Assembly (NCBI RefSeq): GCF_003469185.1
Contig: NZ_QSIL01000002.1
Coordinates: 232,411-296,410, forward strand
DNA length: 64,000 nucleotides
Direction: 5' to 3'
Source: Collinsella sp. AM34-10
GTDB lineage: Bacteria > Actinomycetota > Coriobacteriia > Coriobacteriales > Coriobacteriaceae
Shown here: positions 33,595-41,909 of the stretch, one piece after another
How the letters are laid out: each line of letters begins with the position of its first letter
How positions within the stretch are numbered: position 1 is the stretch's first letter
Translations under genes and position numbers: made by a program
Notes under the pieces: model-generated
Database searches by the model: none
Told to the model about the DNA's origin: nothing
Seen by the model: the letters and a program-made list of their open reading frames with translations, nothing else

Positions 33595-33619
33595 GAGGCT
33601 CGCTTTTGCGGGCCTCTTT
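33595..33619 (+). terminator. Terminator of the frl operon
   Basis: GAGGC-T-CGC, loop TTTT, GCG-G-GCCTC, then TTTG. Confidence 0.6.
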
Positions 33620-33650
33620 GCGTTGCTAAGGGGCCATGGTCTGTCGATAA

Positions 33651-33685
33651 ATAAAGCGCCCGCTTGCGGGGGAGCAAGCGGGCGC
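33651..33685 (-). terminator. Terminator of the kinase/cell-wall operon
   Basis: On the minus strand GCGCCCGCTTGC pairs with GCAAGCGGGCGC and is followed by TTTATTTAT. It lies 50 bases after the pknB stop. Confidence 0.85.
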
Positions 33686-33737
33686 CGTTGAGCGAATATG
33701 TTTGCGGCCCTAGCCGCTGCGGGTGATGGGTCCTCGA

Positions 33738-35681
33738 CTAGTTAGTCGTGCCGGAATCGTCGCCCGAATCGGAGCCAGAAAGCGAAACCGTCAACGTGAT
33801 CGTGCTGTCGGTGGACTGCTTGCCGGTGGGGGAGACGCCCGTGACGGTGGCGTTTTCGTTGCCGCTCACGGGGTTGCCGTTCTGGTCGCAGAACGCGATG
33901 TTGTAGAAGCCGGCATTGTTGAGCGCGGTGACGGCGGCAGAGATGCTCTTACCGTACAGATTGCCCGGAACGCTCGCCTTGCCGGACTTCTTGGCAATGA
34001 CGACGGTAATCGTGGCGCCGGGCTTCTGCTTGCCGCTGGGGTTCCAGCTAATCACCGTGCCCTCGGTAACCGAGTCGTTCTCCTGATAACTCACGTTAAC
34101 GCCAAAGCCGGCCATGTCGAGCGCATTGCGCGCCTGGGACTCGGTCATGTCAGTCAGATCGGGAACAGAGGTGGTATCCGGGCCGCTCGAGACCTTGTAC
34201 GAGATGGTCGTGCCCTTCTCGACTTCTTTGCCGGCATCGGTGCCCTGCTCAAAGACCTGGCCTTCCTCGGCTTCGTTGGCTTCCTCGGAAGCGCTGCCCT
34301 TAAGGCCAACGCTTGCCAGCGCTGCCTCGGCCTGGTCCTTGGTCAGGCCAACGAGCTGCGGAACCTCAACCTTCTCGGAGGGCTTGGGGCCCTTGGAGAC
34401 CACCAGGTTCACGCGCGTGCCCTTGGGCTTCTTGGCGTTGCCGTCGGGGGTCTGCTCGGCAACCTTGCCCTCGTCGACGTCGTCGTTGTAGCTCTGGTCG
34501 ACGGTGCCGACCTCCAGGCCGGCTTCCTTGATCAGCTCGACGGCAGTCTGCTGGTCCTTGCCCAGCACATCGGGCACGGTGACCTGCTCGCCGCCAAAGA
34601 GTCCTGTGGCAAAGGCCACCACGATGCCGATGACGGCAACGGCTGCCACCACGGCGGCGATGATCTTGTTCTTGTTGGATTTGGGCTTTTCGACCTCGTA
34701 GGAGCCGGTGGAGCCCGAAACCGAGCTACGGGCGGTATTCTGGCCGCTCACGCCCGAGACGGGACGCACCATGGCGCGCGTCTGATCGGAAAGCTCGCGA
34801 GTCTTGGTGGCGCCCAGCTCACCGGGGGCACCGATGATGCGCGTGGGCTCCGAGACGTTGACGGCACGGCCCGACAGGTAGCTGTTGAGCACCTGACGAA
34901 GCTCGTCGGCGGTCTGGAAGCGGTTTGCCGGGTCCTTCTCCATGCACTTGAGGATGATGCGCTCAAGGTCGGCGTCGACACCGGAGTTGATCTGGCTCGG
35001 CGGAATAGGCAACTCGTTGACTTGCTTGAGTGCGACCGAGATGGCGTCGTCACCGTCAAAGGGAACGCGGCCGGTGGCGCACTCGTACATCACGACGCCC
35101 AGCGAGTAGATATCCGAGGTGGGGCCGAGGTCCTGACCGCGGGTCTGCTCGGGGCTGACGTAGTGGGCGGTTCCCAGCACGTTGTTATCTTGCGTGAGGT
35201 GGCTGTTCTTGGCGCGCGCGATGCCAAAGTCCATCACCTTGATGTTGCCGTCGGGCAGCACCATGATGTTCTGCGGCTTGATGTCGCGGTGGATGATCTC
35301 GTGCTTGTGGGCGACCGAAAGCGCGGAGCTGATCTGCGAGCCGATCTGGGCGACCTTCTTGGGGTCGAGGGCGCCGTGGCTCTTGATGCCGCTCTTAAGG
35401 TCGGTGCCGCGCAGGTACTCCATGACGATGTAATAGGTGTCGCCGTCCTTGCCCCAATCGTAGACGCCCACGATATAGGGGGAGGAGAGACCGGCTGCTG
35501 CTTGGGCCTCCTGCTTAAAGCGTGCGGCGAAGGTTGCGTCGCCAGCATACTGCGGCAGCATGATCTTGACGGCTACCGTGCGGTCGAGGACCTGGTCCTG
35601 CGCACGGAAGACGGTCGCCATGCCGCCTGTCCCCACCTTATCCTTGAGGAGGTATCTTCCCCCGAGGACCCTCTGTTCCAT
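33738..35681 (-). CDS. pknB: PASTA-domain Ser/Thr protein kinase
   Basis: A 647-residue membrane kinase that senses peptidoglycan fragments and phosphorylates cell-division and wall-synthesis proteins. The cytoplasmic kinase domain (about 8-270) has the glycine loop GTGGMATVF, VAVKIM lysine, HRDIKPQNIM (about 131) and DFG. A juxtamembrane Ser/Thr-rich stretch follows, then one membrane helix (about 340-365) and four extracellular PASTA repeats. Start set at 35681 (MEQRVLGG) by AGGAG upstream. It is the last gene of a six-gene minus-strand cluster with its phosphatase and two FHA readers. Confidence 0.95.
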   Translation of the reverse strand: MEQRVLGGRYLLKDKVGTGGMATVFRAQDQVLDRTVAVKIMLPQYAGDATFAARFKQEAQAAAGLSSPYIVGVYDWGKDGDTYYIVMEYLRGTDLKSGIKSHGALDPKKVAQIGSQISSALSVAHKHEIIHRDIKPQNIMVLPDGNIKVMDFGIARAKNSHLTQDNNVLGTAHYVSPEQTRGQDLGPTSDIYSLGVVMYECATGRVPFDGDDAISVALKQVNELPIPPSQINSGVDADLERIILKCMEKDPANRFQTADELRQVLNSYLSGRAVNVSEPTRIIGAPGELGATKTRELSDQTRAMVRPVSGVSGQNTARSSVSGSTGSYEVEKPKSNKNKIIAAVVAAVAVIGIVVAFATGLFGGEQVTVPDVLGKDQQTAVELIKEAGLEVGTVDQSYNDDVDEGKVAEQTPDGNAKKPKGTRVNLVVSKGPKPSEKVEVPQLVGLTKDQAEAALASVGLKGSASEEANEAEEGQVFEQGTDAGKEVEKGTTISYKVSSGPDTTSVPDLTDMTESQARNALDMAGFGVNVSYQENDSVTEGTVISWNPSGKQKPGATITVVIAKKSGKASVPGNLYGKSISAAVTALNNAGFYNIAFCDQNGNPVSGNENATVTGVSPTGKQSTDSTITLTVSLSGSDSGDDSGTTN

Positions 35682-35813
35682 TCCTGCTCCTAACATAACT
35701 ATTCGCTCAACGATGTGTGTAGTACCTACGATGTGGCCGCTGGGGCCGTGTGGCGCGTTGCCGCTAACTCTTCGGCCGCGGCGCGCCTCGGGTGTCCGAT
35801 TCGATCATGGACA

Positions 35814-38684
35814 TCACGCTCCCTGTGCGGCAAGCGCCGCGGTCAGGACGATACCGGCGATCTTGGCGGCCTTGACGTCATGCTTGTCGTAATCCTCCAA
35901 GGCCACCGAGATGGCGACCGTGGGTGAATCGTAAGGCGCAAAGCCAACGAACATCGAGTTGACGTTGGTGCCGCCGATCTCGGCCGAGCCGGTCTTGCCG
36001 GCGACCTTGACGCCGGGGACCTGGGCATCGGTGCCGGTACCGGACTGGACGACGGCGAGCATGGCCTGCTTGACCTGGTCGGCCGTGGCGGAGCTGACGG
36101 CCTGACCCAGCGAGCGGGACTGCGTGGTCTTGACCACAGTTCCGTCCGGGGCGAGTACCTGGGCTACAAAGTACGGGTCCATGACCACGCCACTGTTAGC
36201 GATGGCGGCGGCAATCACGGCGTTTTGCATGACGGTGGTCTGCGGCCCGGGCGTGTGGTCCATGCCGACAGGCTGGCCGGCGCCGGCCCAGGCGGTCTCC
36301 CACTCGGTCATGAGCGACGGGTCGGCCATGATGGAGGCAGCGGAGGTCAGGTCCTGGCCGAGCTTTTGGCCGTAGCCAAAGGCGTTGGCAAACTGCACGA
36401 GCGTGTTTGCGCCAACTTCGTTTGCCACCTGGCCAAAGACGACGTTGGAAGACACGGCAAAGGCCTGCTGCAGGCTGATGGTGCCGTAGCTCTCGTTGGC
36501 ATAGTTGGTGACCGGCGCGTTGCCGATGTCCATGGAGCCGGGCGCCTGGTAGGTGCTGGTAAGGCTGGCGGTGCCGGTCTCGAGTGCCGCGGAAAGCGTA
36601 ACGACCTTAAACGTGGAGCCCGGCGTGTACAGCGCGTCCATGGCGCGATTGTACATAGAGCCGTCCTCGCCGCCGCCCGCCTGCAGCAGGGCGTCGATGT
36701 TGGTGTTGTCGTAGGTGGGCGAGCTGGCACATGCGAGCACCGCGCCGGTACGCGGGTCGATGACCACTACAGCGCCCTTAAAGCCCTTGAGCGCCTGCTC
36801 GGCCGCCGTTTGGATACGCGAGTCAATGGTGAGCTTGGCGGTGTTGCCCGGCTGGGTCTGGCCCGCGAGCGACGCGATGGCGTTGTTCCAGCTGGAGTAA
36901 TCCTTGGAGCCGGTGAGCGTGTCGTTCATGACGCTCTCGATGGCGGTGGTGCCATACTGCTGGCTCACGTAGCCAACCACGTGCGCTGCCAGGTTACCGT
37001 TGGGGTAGGAGCGTACGTAGGTGCCGTCCTCCTGCTGCAGCGACTCGGCCAGCGTCACGCCGTCGGACGTGATGATGGAACCGCGCTGGATGTACTTGGA
37101 GCGGGCGATGGTGTGGTTGTTGGTCGGCATGTCCTGATAGTCCTTGGCCTTGATGACCTGGACATAGGTGAGGTTGCCGATAAGGATGGCGAATAGTGCC
37201 GTAAAGGCGAGCACGGCGCGGGTCAGTCGATTGGCGAGCGCCACGCGGCCGAGCACACCGGATTCGGGCGTGTCGAGCAGGCGACGACGCATGCGCGAGC
37301 CGGCGGAGTGGCTGCCGCGGGCATACGAAGACGAAGTGGCGAAGCGCGTGCCGGCCGGGGAGGACGCCGAGGCGACCTGGTCGTCGGTGATGGCGGCCAT
37401 GGTGCCGGTGCCGGTGAGCTCGGCCTCGCGACCGGTTGCCTCGTCACCGGCGCGCAGCAGCAGCGCGACGATGATAAAGCTTGCCAGCAGCGAGGAGCCA
37501 CCCTGGCTCATAAAGGGCAGGGTGACGCCGGTCAGCGGGATCAGGCGGGTAACGCCGCCTACGATCAAAAAGGCCTGGAAGCTGATGGCTGCCGTAAGAC
37601 CGGTGGCGCTAAAGGCGGCAAGGTCGGACTTGGCACGGGCTGCCGTGGTCAGGCCACGTACGGCAAAGAGCATAAACAGGATAAGAACGGCGCCACCGCC
37701 CAAAAGGCCCATCTCCTCGCCGATAGCCGAGAAGATAAAGTCGGACTCGACGACGGGGATGTTGTTGGCCATGCCGTTGCCAATGCCGACGCCAACAAGG
37801 CCGCCGTCGGCCAGCGAGAAGAGGGACTGGACAATCTGGTAGCCCTGGCCCTGTGCATCCTTAAAGGGATCGGCCCAGATCTGGAAACGAACCTGGACGT
37901 GCGACAGGAACTTGTAAGCGCCCACGGCCCCCACGGCCAAGAGCACAAGGCCGATGATGACATACGAGAAGCGACCCGTGGCAACGTAGAGCATCAGCAA
38001 GAAGATGGTGTAGAACAGCAAGGCCGAGCCCAGGTCACGTTCGAAGACAACGACGAGCAGGCATACGCCCCAGACTGCGAACAGCGGCAGCAGCAGGCGC
38101 AGACGCGGAATCTTAAGACCCAAGATCTTGCGGTTGGAGATAGAGAGCAGTTCGCGGTTCTCGGCCAGGTAACCGGCTAGGAACAGCACGATAAAGACCT
38201 TGGCGAACTCGCCGGGCTGAATGGTAAAGCCGGCGATGCGAATCCACAGTTTAGAGCCCGAGATCGTGGTGCCGATAAAGATGGGCAGCATCAGCAAGAT
38301 GATGCCGATGATGCCAAAGGTGTACTTGTAGCGCATGACTACGTCGAGGTTTTTGACCAGCGCAAGCGTACCTACCATCAACGCCACCGAGATAAACAGG
38401 ATGACGAGCTGCGAGATGGCGAGCGTGGGCGCCAAGCGCGTCACAAACGTGATGCCAATGCCCGAAAGAACAAAGACGACGGGCAGGATGGCCGGGTCGG
38501 CGCCGGGTGCCAGAATGCGCACGGCGATATGCGCCGCGGCGAAGGCGGCAAAGAGACCGATCGGAACGGCAAGTGTCTCAAACGAGATGGCGGCGCCTGC
38601 GGTGAGCACGTACATCGCATACAGCAGGATGACGGGGAACGCCGAGGCGATGAGTAAGAGCAGTTCGGTATTACGGCGACTCAT
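35814..38684 (-). CDS. Fused SEDS glycosyltransferase and class B penicillin-binding protein
   Basis: A single 956-residue polypeptide joins two enzymes usually encoded separately. Residues 1-430 are a RodA/FtsW-type SEDS protein with about ten membrane helices and the conserved VVFERDLGSALLF and PLTGVTLPFMSQGGSS segments; it polymerises lipid II. A roughly 70-residue cytoplasmic linker leads to a second membrane anchor (about 505-525) and a transpeptidase domain with STFK (catalytic Ser690), SSN and KTG (about 897). The pair would build and crosslink glycan in one chain. ATG 38684 follows AAAGGGAG. It lies between the PP2C and pknB genes, like the separate rodA and pbpA of other actinobacteria. 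Confidence 0.93.
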   Translation of the reverse strand: MSRRNTELLLLIASAFPVILLYAMYVLTAGAAISFETLAVPIGLFAAFAAAHIAVRILAPGADPAILPVVFVLSGIGITFVTRLAPTLAISQLVILFISVALMVGTLALVKNLDVVMRYKYTFGIIGIILLMLPIFIGTTISGSKLWIRIAGFTIQPGEFAKVFIVLFLAGYLAENRELLSISNRKILGLKIPRLRLLLPLFAVWGVCLLVVVFERDLGSALLFYTIFLLMLYVATGRFSYVIIGLVLLAVGAVGAYKFLSHVQVRFQIWADPFKDAQGQGYQIVQSLFSLADGGLVGVGIGNGMANNIPVVESDFIFSAIGEEMGLLGGGAVLILFMLFAVRGLTTAARAKSDLAAFSATGLTAAISFQAFLIVGGVTRLIPLTGVTLPFMSQGGSSLLASFIIVALLLRAGDEATGREAELTGTGTMAAITDDQVASASSPAGTRFATSSSYARGSHSAGSRMRRRLLDTPESGVLGRVALANRLTRAVLAFTALFAILIGNLTYVQVIKAKDYQDMPTNNHTIARSKYIQRGSIITSDGVTLAESLQQEDGTYVRSYPNGNLAAHVVGYVSQQYGTTAIESVMNDTLTGSKDYSSWNNAIASLAGQTQPGNTAKLTIDSRIQTAAEQALKGFKGAVVVIDPRTGAVLACASSPTYDNTNIDALLQAGGGEDGSMYNRAMDALYTPGSTFKVVTLSAALETGTASLTSTYQAPGSMDIGNAPVTNYANESYGTISLQQAFAVSSNVVFGQVANEVGANTLVQFANAFGYGQKLGQDLTSAASIMADPSLMTEWETAWAGAGQPVGMDHTPGPQTTVMQNAVIAAAIANSGVVMDPYFVAQVLAPDGTVVKTTQSRSLGQAVSSATADQVKQAMLAVVQSGTGTDAQVPGVKVAGKTGSAEIGGTNVNSMFVGFAPYDSPTVAISVALEDYDKHDVKAAKIAGIVLTAALAAQGA

Positions 38685-38700
38685 AAGCGGCACTCCCTTT

Positions 38701-40479
38701 CTAATTCTTATCGGAGGCTTCGGCCTCGGCGGACTGTTCGGCGGTATTCTCGGAATCCGATTCGGAGGTCGAACCCTGGTCGGTGTTATTGCGGATCGTT
38801 TGCGCGTCGATCACCTGACGGGTCTGCTCCTCGTCGATCTGATGGCGGTACTTGGAGATGGTGTCCTGTGCGTCGTCGATGCTCGTCTGCTGAATACCTG
38901 CCTTAAGGCGATTTTGTGTGTCTTCGGGCAGGTCGGACAGTTTGATGGTGGTCGTGCTGTCGAGCCAGTGCAGCTTAAGGCCGAGCGGCTTGCCGGGAAT
39001 GCCCCGGTAGACCGCGACGGTGTCCTTGTAGGTGCCCAGGTAGTACGAGCCGGTGATGCCTGCGTAGGCCCAGATGGCTGCCGCCAGCACAAAAGCGATG
39101 CCCAGTACGGTGGCAATGGTGATGTTGCGGCGGCGGACGCGCTTTGCCTCGCGCATGACGCCATCGTCGACCAGGTCGACCACCACCACGGTCACATTGT
39201 CGTGGCCGCCGGCGGCGAGCGCCGCGTCCACCAAGTTGTCGACGCAAATCTGCGCGGTCGAGGACTGTGTGGCGATGTTTTCGATATCGCTATCGGGAAT
39301 CATGCTCGAAAGACCGTCCGAGCACAGGATCAGGCGGTCGCCTTCCTCGATATGCAGGGTAAAGTGGTCGGCATACATGGCGGGATCCGAGCCCAGCGCG
39401 CGGGTGATGACCGAGCGGTTGGGGTGGACGCGAGCCTCGTCTGCCGTAATTTCGCCGGCGTCCACGAGCTCCTCCACATAGGAGTGGTCGCGGGTCACGC
39501 GGATGAGCGTGCCCTCGTGGAGCAGATAGGCGCGCGAGTCGCCCACGTGGGCGATGGCGAGCATGTCGTTTTCGATATAGGCGCAGGTTGCCGTGCAGCC
39601 CATGCCGGGCTTGCCAAGCCCGTTGAGCGCAGCCTCGATGACCGCGGCGTTTGCAGCTTCGACGGCGGCCGCCAGTCGTGCGGCGTCGGCTGCCTGCGGC
39701 GCTGTCTTGGCAATGGTCTCGACGGCGATGGAGGAGGCTACCTCACCGGCGGCGTGGCCGCCCATGCCGTCGCATACGCAAAAGAGCGGCGATTGCACCA
39801 GATAGGAGTCTTCGTTATGCGGGCGCACACAGCCAACATCGGAGCGGGCGCCCCACATGAGCTGCGTGGTCGTGCCGGCGTCGTAGGTCGAGTCAGTCTC
39901 GACGCGCTCGTCGGTCAGCGGCTCAAAACTCATGGTCGAGCCGGGGTCCTTAAGCTTGGCCTCCACGGCGGCAACGTCAATCTCGGCCGTATCGCCGGGC
40001 GAGACGGTGTCGGCATCGTTGCTCGGGTCGTTGACGTTGGGCGTGGCTGGCTCTTCGGTTGTACGGTCGACAGGCTCGTCGTCTTGCGGGGCGACGGCTG
40101 CAGGCTCGGACGCTGCGGCGGGTGCCGGCGCTACGGGAAACACCGGTGCCGCGGGCTCGGGAGCCGCAAATACCGCGGAGCTCTCGGTAATCGCCGTGGC
40201 GACGGGTTCGGCAAAGTGAGCCGGCGCGGGCGTGTCTTGCGGGACCGCGGGCTGCTCGGCAGCGGCGTGCACGCCGATGGGGGCGTTACCGCCGTCAGCG
40301 GCGTTCTCGTCGTCGGTCAGCGTTGGATATTCTTGCGTTACATGCGAAAGAGGCAGGGAGAACACGGTGTCCTCGGGTTCCACGGGCACAGGGCCCGCCG
40401 GGGCGGCATGAGCCGGCGCGGCCGCGGGGGCGGCCGACGTCTCGGACATGGTTGCGGACTTGTTCTCCTCGTCGATCAT
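38701..40479 (-). CDS. pstP: PP2C-type Ser/Thr phosphatase, membrane-anchored (PstP-like)
   Basis: A 592-residue metal-dependent phosphatase that reverses the kinases of the cluster. The PP2C domain (about 207-450) shows SDVGCVRPHNED, CDGMGGHAAGE, GDSRAYLL and HDNVTVVVVD, with the metal-binding aspartates present. One membrane helix (about 462-484) and a short external tail follow. Unusual is the first 200 residues: an Ala/Pro/Glu-rich low-complexity extension not found in the typical PstP. Start MIDEEN overlaps the fhaB stop by 4 bases. Confidence 0.93.
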   Translation of the reverse strand: MIDEENKSATMSETSAAPAAAPAHAAPAGPVPVEPEDTVFSLPLSHVTQEYPTLTDDENAADGGNAPIGVHAAAEQPAVPQDTPAPAHFAEPVATAITESSAVFAAPEPAAPVFPVAPAPAAASEPAAVAPQDDEPVDRTTEEPATPNVNDPSNDADTVSPGDTAEIDVAAVEAKLKDPGSTMSFEPLTDERVETDSTYDAGTTTQLMWGARSDVGCVRPHNEDSYLVQSPLFCVCDGMGGHAAGEVASSIAVETIAKTAPQAADAARLAAAVEAANAAVIEAALNGLGKPGMGCTATCAYIENDMLAIAHVGDSRAYLLHEGTLIRVTRDHSYVEELVDAGEITADEARVHPNRSVITRALGSDPAMYADHFTLHIEEGDRLILCSDGLSSMIPDSDIENIATQSSTAQICVDNLVDAALAAGGHDNVTVVVVDLVDDGVMREAKRVRRRNITIATVLGIAFVLAAAIWAYAGITGSYYLGTYKDTVAVYRGIPGKPLGLKLHWLDSTTTIKLSDLPEDTQNRLKAGIQQTSIDDAQDTISKYRHQIDEEQTRQVIDAQTIRNNTDQGSTSESDSENTAEQSAEAEASDKN

Positions 40480-40892
40480 CGACGGTTCACCTTCATGACC
40501 ACGTCGCCAATCTGGACTTCGTCGCCCTCGCGCAGCGTTGCGGGCTCCACCAGCTGGCGGCCGTTGACGAGCGTGCCGTTAAGCGAGTTGAGGTCCTCGA
40601 TAATAAGTGCCGGGCCCTGCAGCGAAAAGCGCGCATGCGAGGCCGAGACAAACGGTTCGTTGATGCAGATGTCCGACGACGGCGAACGGCCGACGATGAC
40701 GGGGCCGAGCATATCCACGTGGATGCCGCGGATGCCGCGCGGGCCCTTGTCCACATCGATCGTCCAGATGGCCGAGTCGCGGCGCTGGCCGCGGACGAGC
40801 CCCACGCCGGTCTTCATGACGGCAAACAGGAAGATATAGAGCAGGACGACCAGGACAATGCGGCCTGCAAACAGGACGATATCGATGTTCAT
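40476..40892 (-). CDS. fhaB: FHA-domain protein with N-terminal membrane helix (FhaB/FipA-like)
   Basis: A 138-residue protein with one N-terminal membrane helix (about 5-28) and a C-terminal FHA domain (about 60-135) containing VGRSPSSDI, SASHARF and LNSLNGTLVNGR, the phosphothreonine-binding residues. FhaB-type proteins are recruited by phosphorylated PASTA kinases to division sites. Its stop overlaps the phosphatase start (ATGA), and it begins 7 bases after the fhaA stop. Confidence 0.92.
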   Translation of the reverse strand: MNIDIVLFAGRIVLVVLLYIFLFAVMKTGVGLVRGQRRDSAIWTIDVDKGPRGIRGIHVDMLGPVIVGRSPSSDICINEPFVSASHARFSLQGPALIIEDLNSLNGTLVNGRQLVEPATLREGDEVQIGDVVMKVNRR

Positions 40893-40898
40893 AAGCGA

Positions 40899-41909
40899 CT
40901 ATCCCCTAAATTCGAACGTGCTCAGGCCAAACGTCAGCAGGTCGCCGTTGCGCAGCGGGCAGCGCGTGATGCGGCGGTTGTTGACGAGCGTGCCGTTGGT
41001 GGAGTTGAGGTCCTCGATCGACCAGTCCGAGCCAGTAAAGGTGAGCTGGGCATGACGGCGCGACACGTTGGGGTCGCGCAGGGCGATGTCGGAAACCGAG
41101 CGCTCGCGACCGATGGTCACCTGTGCGGAGGTGATGGCGTGGCTCTCGCCGCTCACGACGTCGACAAGCTGGGCGAGCGGACGCTGCGGGGCGCGAGAGC
41201 CTGCCATGTTGGAGGCGATGCTGGCTGCGGCGCCAAGGCCAGCGGCGGCGCCGGTCGCGGCGGCTCCGCCCATGCCGGCAAGCGCGTCGCGCGAGACGGT
41301 TTGGGGCACGGGGATGGGTGCGGCGGCGGGATCGGGCATATTGGGCGCAAAGGGGTCGGCCACGGCAAGCGGGTCGGGAGTGGCAGCACGAGGTGCCGGC
41401 TGCTGCTGCGGCATAGCAGCGGGGTGTTGCTGCGGGGCGGCAAACTGCTGCTGGCCGGCGCGCGGGGCGCTGGCGGCACGGCTCGCGGCTGAGTTGTTCT
41501 GGCCCAGGCCGTTTTGGTAGGCGCGCTCTTCCTCGTACAGGCGACCGAGCGTAGGGGCATCGACGTTCTCGGCAAAGACCGAGAACTTGCCGCCGCGCAG
41601 CTGCGGGTCGATCATAAAGCGAACGAGGGGCTCGCCGACAAAGACGTAGCGGCGCTTTTCGGCCTGCGCTTTCACAAACTCGCGGACCTCGCGCGAAAGC
41701 TCGGGATAGAACGGGGCGAGCATGGGATCGTCGTCGGCGGCAATCAGGATGGTATAGAGCGCCGGCGCGGTGTTGACGCCGTTGATCACCAGAGTCTGAT
41801 CCTCCATGTCGCGAGCGGCCTGCTTGGCAAGCTTCTTAAAGGAGAACGGGGCACGGGTGGCACCGAAGATGCCGGCCACGTGGTCCTCGAAGATGTTCAG
41901 GAAGTTCAC
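40899..41909 (-). CDS. fhaA: DUF3662/FHA-domain protein FhaA
   Basis: A 336-residue cytoplasmic protein. The N-terminal DUF3662 domain (about 1-120) begins MNFLNIFEDHVAGIFG. An Ala/Pro/Gln-rich linker (about 130-240) follows, then a C-terminal FHA domain with TIGRERSVSDI, SRRHAQL and LNSTNGTLVNNR. In mycobacteria FhaA binds the phosphorylated MurJ pseudokinase domain to control lipid II export. The start overlaps the upstream kinase stop by 4 bases. Confidence 0.93.
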   Translation of the reverse strand: MNFLNIFEDHVAGIFGATRAPFSFKKLAKQAARDMEDQTLVINGVNTAPALYTILIAADDDPMLAPFYPELSREVREFVKAQAEKRRYVFVGEPLVRFMIDPQLRGGKFSVFAENVDAPTLGRLYEEERAYQNGLGQNNSAASRAASAPRAGQQQFAAPQQHPAAMPQQQPAPRAATPDPLAVADPFAPNMPDPAAAPIPVPQTVSRDALAGMGGAAATGAAAGLGAAASIASNMAGSRAPQRPLAQLVDVVSGESHAITSAQVTIGRERSVSDIALRDPNVSRRHAQLTFTGSDWSIEDLNSTNGTLVNNRRITRCPLRNGDLLTFGLSTFEFRG

